A stretch of DNA of 64,000 nt, taken from NCBI RefSeq assembly GCF_015477355.1, contig NZ_JADLRJ010000013.1:124001-188000 (forward strand), given 5' to 3'. Each line of letters starts with the position of its first letter. Positions within the stretch are counted from its first letter, which is position 1. The DNA is from Nocardia blacklockiae (lineage in GTDB: Bacteria > Actinomycetota > Actinomycetes > Mycobacteriales > Mycobacteriaceae). Under the pieces are notes generated by a model. That model was not told the DNA's origin. It ran no database searches and saw only the letters and a program-made list of their open reading frames with translations. This document shows positions 33,590 through 41,227 of this stretch, one piece after another. The translations under genes were made by a program, and so were the position numbers.

Positions 33590-34741
33590 TCAGCAGACGG
33601 GGCTGCGATTCATCCGTCCCGTGAGCCAATGTCGTAGTTGATCGTCATAGCCGATCGGTGATCGCCGCGACTGCGGTTCCAGCGCGCTGCGGTGCGGTTC
33701 GACCATCGGCGTGTCCACCGCGACCCGCACCATCTGCGCGATCGCCAGCGGTCTGCTCGAGTATCCCGGATAGGGGTACAGCAGCAGCGATGTCGGCGTG
33801 TAGCCGCCGCTGTAGTTGAGCGCCCGCACCGTGACCCCGGCCGTGTCGCCGGTGCGTAGCTGATCGCCCAGTTCGATCAATCGGTTCCGGTCGTCGGGGT
33901 GGAACACGTCGATGGGCCGGAACAGATAATCCCACCGAATCCAGGGGGCGGGATCGGTGAGCCAATGCGAGATACTCGTGTGCTCGAGCTGCAACACCGC
34001 CAGGTGCGTGCCGGCCCGGCGGTGCGCCTCACGCAACCCGACCCGCTCCAGGGTCGGCCACACCGGCGAGGTCCGATCGGAGGTGATGTCCTCGATGAGC
34101 AGCCAGGCGCCGCAGGTCCGTTCGTCGTCGCGGACGCGAATCGTGATGCGCCACTGCCCGAGCCGGCCCATGCCGTCGGTGACCGGCACGTCGAACTGCA
34201 TCTTGCCGCCGGACTTCGGTTCGTAGAGCAGGTCGAGCACCTCGGCATGGCGATCGAACCCCGAAACACGGTGGAACAGTTCCGCGATCGACATCCGCGG
34301 CACGTATTCCTCGGGCGAGATCCCCGCCAGCCGCGTGATGCCGCTGGGTTGCTGGAGGGTCTGCGAGTGCAGATCCCAGATCGCCCCCACCGCGTGGTTC
34401 GGTGGCGGCGTCACCGACAGCGCCGGGCCCAGCCACAGCCGCACGGCGTGCACGTCGCCCGCCGGTCCGAAGACCGGGCGAACCTTCAGCACGTGCGGCT
34501 CGGTCCGGGTCTGAATCCGCAGATCCACATCCTCGGCCTGTTCCCGTGCCAGCTGGATCAGCTCGGCGATGCGCGCCGTGGTGATCGCGTCGTAGCAGGC
34601 CGGCATCTTGGCCAGCAACCGCTGTATCGCCCGCTGCCAACCGGCGAAGTCACGTGCCGAATCCCCGACCGACGCCACGGACATCTCGCCCGCGTTCAGG
34701 GTCTCGATCGTCACCCATGGGATCACCGCGTCGCTTCGCAT
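33590..34741 (-). CDS. PAS-like sensory protein of unknown output
   Basis: I see no DNA-binding or enzymatic domain in these 383 residues. Two regions look PAS-like: residues about 60-200 (VLKVRPVFGPAGDVHAVRLW) and about 255-345 (WDYLFRPIDVFHPDDRNRLI, where DVFHPDD is typical of PAS folds). The protein is soluble. The conserved promoter module at 34806-34838 faces it, and a GTG 36 bases upstream (34777) is an alternative start. The gene lies just upstream of the type IV operon in the same direction. It may sense a signal for the operon, which is inference. Confidence 0.5.
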   Translation of the reverse strand: MRSDAVIPWVTIETLNAGEMSVASVGDSARDFAGWQRAIQRLLAKMPACYDAITTARIAELIQLAREQAEDVDLRIQTRTEPHVLKVRPVFGPAGDVHAVRLWLGPALSVTPPPNHAVGAIWDLHSQTLQQPSGITRLAGISPEEYVPRMSIAELFHRVSGFDRHAEVLDLLYEPKSGGKMQFDVPVTDGMGRLGQWRITIRVRDDERTCGAWLLIEDITSDRTSPVWPTLERVGLREAHRRAGTHLAVLQLEHTSISHWLTDPAPWIRWDYLFRPIDVFHPDDRNRLIELGDQLRTGDTAGVTVRALNYSGGYTPTSLLLYPYPGYSSRPLAIAQMVRVAVDTPMVEPHRSALEPQSRRSPIGYDDQLRHWLTGRMNRSPVC

Positions 34742-34805
34742 GTGTTTGCCCGTACCAACCCGTTCCTTCGGCTGCACGACTCAGATGAGCCATGCTTACC
34801 CAAAG

Positions 34806-34838
34806 CAATGTACCGTTACTCAGCGGTCCATACAATAG
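34806..34838 (-). promoter_or_regulatory. Conserved promoter module facing the PAS-like gene
   Basis: On the minus strand TTGTAT and TACATT are 17 bases apart, with ACCG and CGGT half-sites in an imperfect inverted repeat between them. It matches the copies at 2258-2290 (27 of 33) and 1961-1992 (25 of 33). Confidence 0.6.
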
Positions 34839-34923
34839 GGATCGAAGACTGCTCGGGTGAGAAGCAAGGTTACCGGCATTCGAAGCCAGGACAACATGTA
34901 CTCGAAGTTGTATACCGTCCTCG

Positions 34924-34937
34924 GTAAGTGAACTTAC
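34924..34937. promoter_or_regulatory. Palindrome GTAAGT-GA-ACTTAC
   Basis: This is a perfect 6-bp inverted repeat in the gap between the ROK gene and the PAS-like gene. The half-sites recur near the ArsR-type gene at 55.6 kb. The function is unknown. Confidence 0.35.
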
Positions 34938-35012
34938 AGTCCGAACCGGCCGCGCGAGCGCGAATCGTGCCAGAGCGCCGCACTCGGATCCACGCCGCCC
35001 GATCCGCGGCGG

Positions 35013-35906
35013 TCAGTCGTCGCTTTCGGTCATGGCCAGGACGCCCGCGCCCGCCAGCACTCCCACTGCGCCGAGTTCCGACGGCACCACCCGCAACCCG
35101 GTCAGGAAGCCGAGCCGGGCATGGGTGGCGACCGCGGTGCCGATCGGCTTCCACAGTGGTGAGCCGCTCTGCGCCAGCGGCCCGCCGACCGCGACCAGAT
35201 CGATGTCGAGCAGCGGCGCCACGGAGGCGACCACCCGCCCGAGCGCCGTTCCCGCCCGTTCCAGTGCGGCAACCGGAATGCTCTCTCCGGCAACGGCCGC
35301 GGCGAGCAGGTTCTCCGCCGACCCGCCGGTCCAGCCCTGTCCGGTCGCCCAGCGCAGGACGGCGCCTTCGCTCGCGACCGCCTCCAGGCACCCACGGCCG
35401 CCACATCCGCAGCGATCGTCGAAGCCGGGAACGAGCATGTGCCCGATGTGCCCGGCGTTGCCGGTCCTGCCGACGACCGTGAAGCCGCCGACCGAGATGC
35501 CGGCGACCACCCGATCGGACACGAAGATCGACAGGGAATCCATCACCGTGCTGGTGGCGCCGAAGTTGCGCTCGGCCAGGGCCAGACACACCCCGTCGAA
35601 GGCGAGCCTGACCTCGGCGGCGGGAAACAGCTTCCGCACCTGTTCGACGATGGCGAATCCGGTCCGCCACTCCGAAATCTCGGTCGGCGCGACGATTCCC
35701 GCCGCCATATCGATCGGCCCGGCCGCGGCGATGCCCACCGACGACACCTCGATACTTCCGGCGACGTCCAGCAGCAGCTCGCGGCAGGCGTCCCACACGC
35801 CGCGATCCGGCACGGGGATCCGGCGTATCTCGTCCTCCCCTACGTCGTCGGCCACCCGCCCGGCCGCGAACCGGACGGGACCGATCTCCAATGCGAGTCG
35901 TGTCAT
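35013..35906 (-). CDS. ROK-family protein (sugar kinase or sensor)
   Basis: The 297-residue protein has the ROK signature: AGHIGHMLV, then the zinc motif CGCGGRGCLEAVAS near residue 165, and no N-terminal HTH. ROK proteins are sugar kinases or sugar-responsive repressors. The first phosphate motif is LEIGPVRFAAG rather than DxGGTK, and the catalytic region is AFDGVCLALAERNFG rather than the usual ND-N form. The Asp is kept, but the changes make kinase activity uncertain. ATG 35906 fits the family start; the frame is open farther upstream without ROK sequence. Confidence 0.75.
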   Translation of the reverse strand: MTRLALEIGPVRFAAGRVADDVGEDEIRRIPVPDRGVWDACRELLLDVAGSIEVSSVGIAAAGPIDMAAGIVAPTEISEWRTGFAIVEQVRKLFPAAEVRLAFDGVCLALAERNFGATSTVMDSLSIFVSDRVVAGISVGGFTVVGRTGNAGHIGHMLVPGFDDRCGCGGRGCLEAVASEGAVLRWATGQGWTGGSAENLLAAAVAGESIPVAALERAGTALGRVVASVAPLLDIDLVAVGGPLAQSGSPLWKPIGTAVATHARLGFLTGLRVVPSELGAVGVLAGAGVLAMTESDD

Positions 35907-35953
35907 CAGCTGCCCATCGAGATATGCCGAATAGTCGAGGCACGAACCATAAC

Positions 35954-36433
35954 TCAGAGCCCGCCCGTGGGCGCGGCTACCCGGCGACGCCCGAGCACGA
36001 TGCGGCGGTGGGGAGTCGGCGGCGCCGGTTCGGTGCACACCGGACGCGGCCCGTTGTGGATGATGCGCAGCGGCCGTTTGTGGTCGATGGGCGCGGCGCG
36101 GTGGCGGTCGAGGTTCTCCACGATCCGGCCCGCGCTGTCGTAGGCCACGCCGGCCCAGATCATCGCGCGCGGCCCGTCCCCGCGCGCGATGAGCGCCTGC
36201 GCGAGTTGGTCGCATTTCGCGAAAAGGGGGCAGCTCTGGCAGGTCCGGATCGCCGAGCGCCAGGATTCCGGGGTGCCGACGTCGAGATCCCAATCGTCGG
36301 GACCGTCGGCACAGGGGGGCCGATGAGAAGGTGACTTCGAAGGAAGATGCGAGGCCGAGGGGGCAATCGCTGCCGGGATCTGCACCGGCGCAGTGGGATT
36401 CGTAACCAGCCAACGAGGCTGAGTGGTACGCAT
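35954..36433 (-). CDS. WhiB-like iron-sulfur regulator
   Basis: Four cysteines at 41, 65, 68 and 74 (CADG, then RTCQSCPLFAKC) have WhiB spacing C-x2-C-x5-C. They are followed by MIWAGVAYDSAGR, which replaces the usual GVWGG turn, and a basic tail (GRRRVAAPT). WhiB-like proteins bind a 4Fe-4S cluster and act with the main sigma factor. The protein is 159 residues, with a 40-residue extension before the first Cys and a long C-terminus, so it is unlike the WhiB1-7 classes. ATG 36433 with CGGAG upstream is the start. It is divergent from the MerR gene. Confidence 0.7.
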   Translation of the reverse strand: MRTTQPRWLVTNPTAPVQIPAAIAPSASHLPSKSPSHRPPCADGPDDWDLDVGTPESWRSAIRTCQSCPLFAKCDQLAQALIARGDGPRAMIWAGVAYDSAGRIVENLDRHRAAPIDHKRPLRIIHNGPRPVCTEPAPPTPHRRIVLGRRRVAAPTGGL

Positions 36434-36695
36434 AGCCGTCTCCGAGGATGCCGAGGGCACGCCGAGTGCGCGTGACCCGTGGTCGGGCGGACATCGAGGC
36501 TGCTCAACAGTCCCCGGAAAACCAGCAGTGAACGCTGTAATTGGCACGTTAACCCACGATTCGACAGTGGGCAACCACTTCCACCGCTACTTAACGGCAC
36601 GTTGACCAAGACGTGATGCTCGCGTATCGTCATTTAACGGCTCGTTCAACCACGGTCCGTTTCCGTGTGGCGTAGGTTGTGGTTTTCTGTGAGGT
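36434..36695. promoter_or_regulatory. Divergent whiB/merR promoter region with AACG repeats
   Basis: The gap has TTAACG-GCA-CGTTGA at 36591-36605, TTAACG-GCT-CGTT at 36634-36646 and a half-site CACGTTAAC at 36545-36553. These resemble the AACGG-N2-C-R-TT part of the promoter modules at eccA, 2.26 kb and 34.8 kb. They could be operators for the MerR or WhiB protein. Confidence 0.45.
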
Positions 36696-37409
36696 ATGGC
36701 TGCAGTGGAGTACACCATTGATGAACTGGCGCGAGCAGCCGACACTACTGTGCGCAGCGTTCGCGTGTACCACGAACGCGGCCTGCTGCCCTCCCCCGAT
36801 GTGCGGGGGCGGATCGGATATTACGACGCCGACCACCTCAACCGCCTGCAAACGATAAGCCGGCTGCTCAGTCGCGGCATGAAACTCAACGGCATCCGCG
36901 AACTCCTGGACGCCTGGGACCGCGGCGACGGCCTGGCCGAGGTCCTCGGGGTGGCCGACCAGCCGCCCGCCGAGGGCGCCCCGCCGCCCCGGCCCGCGAA
37001 CGAATCCGCCGACGCCCCACCGGATCTCGAACTCCCCGATTACGTCAAGGAAGCCTTGGCCGCCAGCGGCGACCCACTCGATGCCTACCGGGTGATGAAT
37101 CCGCGCTGCTACGACCTCGCCGCCCGGCTCGTCGACTCCGGCCTCCCGGTGGAACAGGCGATCCAGCTGGTGGAACGGCTCCGGCAGGACTGCGAGCGGC
37201 TCACCGGCCGCTTCGCCACCGAGGTCCTGTACCTGCTCGCCGGACAACAGTACGAGCGCTCGGAGCGCAGCCCGAAGGATTACGCCAAACTCGAGACCGA
37301 GCTGGCCATCGCCAGGCTCATCGCGACGCGCGCCGCCTCCGAACTCATCGATCAGTCCTTCGCCCGGCACGCCGAGACCCCGCCGTACGCGGGCGAGCAG
37401 TCGGCCTGA
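36696..37409 (+). CDS. MerR-family transcription regulator
   Basis: The first 75 residues are a MerR winged HTH: YTIDELARAADTTVRSVRVY, HERGLLPSPD, GRIGYYDADHLNRLQTI. A Pro/Ala linker and a helical C-terminal domain of about 130 residues follow (RVMNPRCYDLAARLVDSGLP). No metal-binding Cys cluster is seen, so the effector is unknown. A GTG at 36705 has a better-spaced GAGG and may be the true start. It is divergent from the WhiB-like gene across AACG repeats. Confidence 0.85.
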   Translation: MAAVEYTIDELARAADTTVRSVRVYHERGLLPSPDVRGRIGYYDADHLNRLQTISRLLSRGMKLNGIRELLDAWDRGDGLAEVLGVADQPPAEGAPPPRPANESADAPPDLELPDYVKEALAASGDPLDAYRVMNPRCYDLAARLVDSGLPVEQAIQLVERLRQDCERLTGRFATEVLYLLAGQQYERSERSPKDYAKLETELAIARLIATRAASELIDQSFARHAETPPYAGEQSA

Positions 37410-37413
37410 GCCG

Positions 37414-37611
37414 CTACTGCGTCCACAGCTCCGCGTTGGGGAGATCGGCCAGCGCGTCGGTGACGTGGTCGTCGACGTGCACGTCCACGCCGTGGCGCGG
37501 GAGTTCGGTGGCCAGCCGGGCCGCGATGGTCGGCGCGGTGCGGTAGTCGAGCACGACTCCGCCCTGCGGGAACCTCATCTGCACATGGACCACACGCTGC
37601 GTCTCAGGCAT
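37414..37611 (-). CDS. Small conserved-looking protein
   Basis: This 65-residue frame (MPETQRVVHVQMRFPQGGVV) encodes an alternating beta-alpha pattern consistent with a small folded protein. It converges with the MerR gene four bases away, and a GGTGGG site precedes the ATG. The function is unknown. Confidence 0.45.
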   Translation of the reverse strand: MPETQRVVHVQMRFPQGGVVLDYRTAPTIAARLATELPRHGVDVHVDDHVTDALADLPNAELWTQ

Positions 37612-37856
37612 TGCGTCACACCCACCAGACTCCGGTTTGCACGATTGCGTTCAGCATATTTCGAGCAATCTCGAGTGTATAGCCGCCGCCCGGTCAGCGC
37701 CGGGACCCCGAACGGTTGCCAAGATCGACCGGTCCGGTCGGTTTGCTGGCAAATCCCCAGCACAACCCGCATGCGGACCCCGAGCCCGGACACTTCGGAC
37801 CGCACCTCCACCCCAGAGCGGACAATCGCCGGACAACCGCATCACCGCCCCTGCCC

Positions 37857-39311
37857 TCACCGCGCCACGACACGCAGCGTGTTCAGCTCCGGATCGGTCG
37901 GGTCCGGCACATTCATCCCCGCCGCGAGCCCGGTGCGCAGATAGTCGATCACCGCGCGGTCGATGAGTTCACCGGGCACGATCACCGGAATGCCCGGCGG
38001 GTAGGGCGTGACCTGTTCGGCCGCGATCCGGCCCGGCGTCTCCTCGATCGGCACCGCCTCGGTCGGCCCGAAGAAGGCGTCGCGCGGCCGCAGCACCGAT
38101 TCCAGTTGCAGCTCACGCGGTTCCGGCAGCCGCATCCGCGGCGGCCGCGGGTCGGTCAGCTGCACCCGCCAGGCGGCGAGCGCGTCGACCAGCGTGTCGA
38201 TCGTGGTCTTGTCGTCGGCCATCGACAGCGTCGCCAGCACCCGCCGATGATCGCTGTGCCCCATGTCGATGCGCCGGTTCTCCCGCAGCCAGTCGACCAC
38301 CTGGTATCCCGTCGCGCCGGTCTCGGAGACGTCCAGCAGCACCTGCATCCGATCCAGGTCGTGCGAGGCCTCGACGCCGAGCAGTTCCTGCTCCATCACC
38401 GTGATGCCGGGGATCCGCGCGAGTTCGGTGCGCGCCCGGGCGGCGTTCTCCAGTGCGGCGGTGAGCAATTCGCGGCCGTGCTCCACCATCTGCCGCCGCC
38501 ATCCGTCGATCGCGCAGTACAGCAGCACATTCGGGCTGGTCGTGGTGAGCAGGTCGGCGCACAGCTTCAGCCGCCCGTGGTCGACCAGGTCGCCCTGCAC
38601 GTGGAACACCGAGCCCTGTTCGAAGCCCGCGCCCATCTTGTGCACGCTGACCACGCAGATGTCGGCGCCCGCGTCCATCGCCCAGGTCGGCAGGTCGTCG
38701 TGGAAGGGCAGGTGCGCGCCCCACGCCTCGTCGATGATGAGCGGCTTGCCGCGCTCGTGGCACACTTCGGCGATCCCCGAGATGTCGGCGCAGGTCCCGT
38801 ATGGGCTGGGGCTGACGATCAGTGCGCCTGCCGCGTCGGGGTGCCGCTCCCAGGCCTCCCTGACCTGTTCCGGCGACGGCGGATGCGAGATGTGGCGCTC
38901 GGCGTCCCAGCGCGGGGCCACCCAGTACGGCTGCACGCCCGAGAAGACCAGCCCGGCCACGATCGACTTGTGACTGTCACGGCCGACGATCAGCCCGCCG
39001 TCGCCGCCGGCCACCGCCAGCATCGCGGCCTTCACCGACAGCGAGCTGCCGCAGGTGCTGAAGAAGGCGGTCTGCGCGCCGACCGCGTCGGCCATCAGCG
39101 CCTCGGCCTCGGGCAGGCGGTCGCCGCGGGCGAGCCTGTCGTCCAGTCCGGGTGTGGCGAGCACGTCGCAGCGCAGGGCGTCGCCGAGCACGTCCCGGAC
39201 CCGCCGGTCCGCGCCGCGGCCCTGCCGGTGACCGGGCGGAGTGAACCCGTAGCGGCCCAGGCGCTGGTACTCCGCCAGCGCGTCGAGCATCGGTGCACGT
39301 GAATGATCCAT
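37857..39311 (-). CDS. Orn/Lys/Arg-type decarboxylase (PLP)
   Basis: The 484-residue protein is a fold-type I PLP enzyme of the Orn/Lys/Arg decarboxylase group. It opens GFTPPGHRQGRG, has FFSTCGSSLSVKAA for cofactor binding, IIDEAWGAH for the PLP aspartate, and SVHKMGAGFEQGS with the Schiff-base lysine near residue 235. The C-terminal YPPGIPVIVPGE is diagnostic. The product is likely a polyamine (cadaverine, agmatine or putrescine); substrate choice cannot be read. ATG 39311 is chosen; an ATG 12 bases upstream is possible. The MASE1 gene follows upstream in the same direction. Confidence 0.85.
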   Translation of the reverse strand: MDHSRAPMLDALAEYQRLGRYGFTPPGHRQGRGADRRVRDVLGDALRCDVLATPGLDDRLARGDRLPEAEALMADAVGAQTAFFSTCGSSLSVKAAMLAVAGGDGGLIVGRDSHKSIVAGLVFSGVQPYWVAPRWDAERHISHPPSPEQVREAWERHPDAAGALIVSPSPYGTCADISGIAEVCHERGKPLIIDEAWGAHLPFHDDLPTWAMDAGADICVVSVHKMGAGFEQGSVFHVQGDLVDHGRLKLCADLLTTTSPNVLLYCAIDGWRRQMVEHGRELLTAALENAARARTELARIPGITVMEQELLGVEASHDLDRMQVLLDVSETGATGYQVVDWLRENRRIDMGHSDHRRVLATLSMADDKTTIDTLVDALAAWRVQLTDPRPPRMRLPEPRELQLESVLRPRDAFFGPTEAVPIEETPGRIAAEQVTPYPPGIPVIVPGELIDRAVIDYLRTGLAAGMNVPDPTDPELNTLRVVAR

Positions 39312-39354
39312 CGTTCTCGCCATACCCGGACGCGGCGGCACTATGCGCCGCGGC

Positions 39355-40434
39355 TCAGGACAAGATCGGCGGGTCCACGCCGCCGAGGGCGGTGTTGCCG
39401 GAGTGGAAGCGGTTCACCACCTCGACGATGCCGTCGCCCAGCGGGCTGCCCTTGCCGAGTACGAGCACGGCCTGCGCCAGTTGCGCGCAGGCGTCGTCGA
39501 CGGCAGCGCGGGCGTGGTCGCGCTGCACGATGACGGTGGCGTGCAGCAGCGCGGTCAGCGCCACGGAGGCGTTGAACAACTGGAGCACGATCATCTTGGC
39601 GGTGAGGTCCAGCCCGGTGTACACCGGCAGATCGCGCGAGGCCGCGACGGTCGCGACGAGGGAGGCGATCAGTGCGCAGGGCAGCGCCCCCGCCAGCCGG
39701 AAGCGCACGGCCGCCCAGATCAGGAACGGGAACACCAGGAACATCAGCGCCCCGGAATTCGACACCGCGACCAGCGTCACCGCGAGCGTGCCCGCCAGCA
39801 CGCCCACCGCCTCGACGGCACGGAACACGTTGAGCGGCTTGAACATCCGAGAGCGTTCGAGCAGCAGCAGCAACGGCGTGAAGGTCAGTACGCCCATCGC
39901 GTCACCGGTCCACCACACCGACCACGTCCCCCAGAAATTGCGCGGGCCGTCGGTGGCGAGTGCCAGCGTCGCGCTGCCGATCGTGGCGCTCACCAGCATG
40001 CCCCCGAGCGCGCCCAGGAACACCAGCGCCAGCGCGTCGCCGACCCGCTGGAACTGATTGCGAAAACCCGCGCGCCGCAACAACAGATACGCGCACACCG
40101 GGGCCGCGGTGTTCCCGGCGGTGATGGCGAGCACGGCGGGCAGCGACGGCCCGATCAGGATATTGGTCGCGAACGCGCCCAGCGCGATACCGGGCCAGCT
40201 CCTCGGCCCGAGCACCAGCAGGCAGGCCAGGGCGATCCCGGTCGGCGGCCAGATCGGCGTGACCTGCTGGCCGACGAGGGCGAGTTGCAGCCCGGCCTGG
40301 GCGGCCACGAAGTACGCGGCGGCCACGGCGACTCCCCGGAGCACCGCCGCCGCCTGCGTGCGGAACGACACAGTCAGCAAGAATACCGCCCACTTCGCTC
40401 GCTTCGACGCCGATCTTGCTCGGGGACTTGGCAT
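39355..40434 (-). CDS. MASE1-domain integral membrane protein
   Basis: These 359 residues form about eight membrane helices with the MASE1 signature VTPIWPPTGIALACLLVLG near residue 50. MASE1 is a membrane sensor domain usually joined to kinase or GGDEF outputs; here only a short helical tail (VIVQRDHARAAVDDACAQL) follows. The protein may be a stand-alone sensor or transporter-like unit. ATG 40434 has AAGGGGG upstream. Confidence 0.75.
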   Translation of the reverse strand: MPSPRARSASKRAKWAVFLLTVSFRTQAAAVLRGVAVAAAYFVAAQAGLQLALVGQQVTPIWPPTGIALACLLVLGPRSWPGIALGAFATNILIGPSLPAVLAITAGNTAAPVCAYLLLRRAGFRNQFQRVGDALALVFLGALGGMLVSATIGSATLALATDGPRNFWGTWSVWWTGDAMGVLTFTPLLLLLERSRMFKPLNVFRAVEAVGVLAGTLAVTLVAVSNSGALMFLVFPFLIWAAVRFRLAGALPCALIASLVATVAASRDLPVYTGLDLTAKMIVLQLFNASVALTALLHATVIVQRDHARAAVDDACAQLAQAVLVLGKGSPLGDGIVEVVNRFHSGNTALGGVDPPILS

Positions 40435-40485
40435 TTCAAGCCCCCTTGGCATCCGGGCGGGACCGGGGCGAAAGCCGACCCGGCG

Positions 40486-41154
40486 TCAGTCCGGCGGGCC
40501 CGCGAGGATGGCGGTGACGACGTCGACTAGTTCGCGCAGCACCTCGTCCGGGGTGAGCCGGACGCCGGAGATGGCGAGCAGATTCTGCGTCTGATGCACG
40601 TCGCCGAGCACCTGGAAGGTCATCGTCATGGCCTGCGCCAATCGGAAACGCACTGTGCGCCTGGGCAAGTCGGGATACCGGCGCTCCAGCAGCGCGGTGA
40701 AGCGCACCGCTTGATCGGTGAATCCGTCGGCGACGGTGGTCAGCGCGGGATGCCCGCTGCCGAGGATGCCGGCGATGAACTTCACCCAGGCCGCGCCCTC
40801 CCCCGCGGCCATCTCGTGCACGGGCACCACGAACGCCTCCGCCAGCCCCCGCGCCGTCACCTCGCCGGACCGCTCCATCTCGTCGAGCAGCGCTCCGCGC
40901 CGAGTCGCCACGGCGTCGCTGCGCCGGCGGATCAGCGCCTCGATCAACGCGTCCTTGGACCCGAAGTGGTAGTGCACCGAGGCGACATTGGTGCCCGCCG
41001 CGGCCATCACGGCCCGCAGCGACACCGCGTCCACTCCGCGTTCGGCGAACAGGCGCTCCGCGGCCAGCACCAGCCGCCGATCCGTCGGCATCGCCAGTTC
41101 CTCGGCGGTCACCCGGAGTTCGGCATCGCCCGTTCCATTCGTCACCTGCCGCAT
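40486..41154 (-). CDS. TetR-family repressor of the CoA catabolic cluster
   Basis: The N-terminal HTH reads AAERLFAERGVDAVSLRAVM and NVASVHYHFGSKDALIEALI, typical of TetR. The 222-residue length and C-terminal ligand domain also fit. It is divergent from the aldehyde dehydrogenase gene, and a 31-base palindrome at 41188-41218 fills the gap. A near-identical palindrome at 49774-49806 controls the thiolase operon and SDR, so it probably represses all three. The ligand is probably a pathway CoA ester or aldehyde, which is inference. Confidence 0.85.
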   Translation of the reverse strand: MRQVTNGTGDAELRVTAEELAMPTDRRLVLAAERLFAERGVDAVSLRAVMAAAGTNVASVHYHFGSKDALIEALIRRRSDAVATRRGALLDEMERSGEVTARGLAEAFVVPVHEMAAGEGAAWVKFIAGILGSGHPALTTVADGFTDQAVRFTALLERRYPDLPRRTVRFRLAQAMTMTFQVLGDVHQTQNLLAISGVRLTPDEVLRELVDVVTAILAGPPD

Positions 41155-41187
41155 TGTAATCACGTGCGGACCAGCGTCTCCCACAAT

Positions 41188-41218
41188 CTCTATCAAGTGA
41201 TCTAATCAACTGATAGAG
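41188..41218. promoter_or_regulatory. TetR operator, site 1
   Basis: The outer arms CTCTATCA and TGATAGAG are perfectly inverted, and the core AAGTGATCTAATCAAC repeats the half-site. It lies between the divergent TetR and aldehyde dehydrogenase genes and ends ten bases before the latter's ATG. The core closely matches site 2 at 49774-49806. Confidence 0.75.
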
Positions 41219-41227
41219 TGGCCCGTC

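Noticed and set aside
34650-34835. A 61-codon minus-strand frame starting MYGPLSNGTLL
   Set aside because: Its first residues are the translation of the promoter module, which gives similar peptides at eccA and at 2.26 kb. The similarity is in DNA, not protein.
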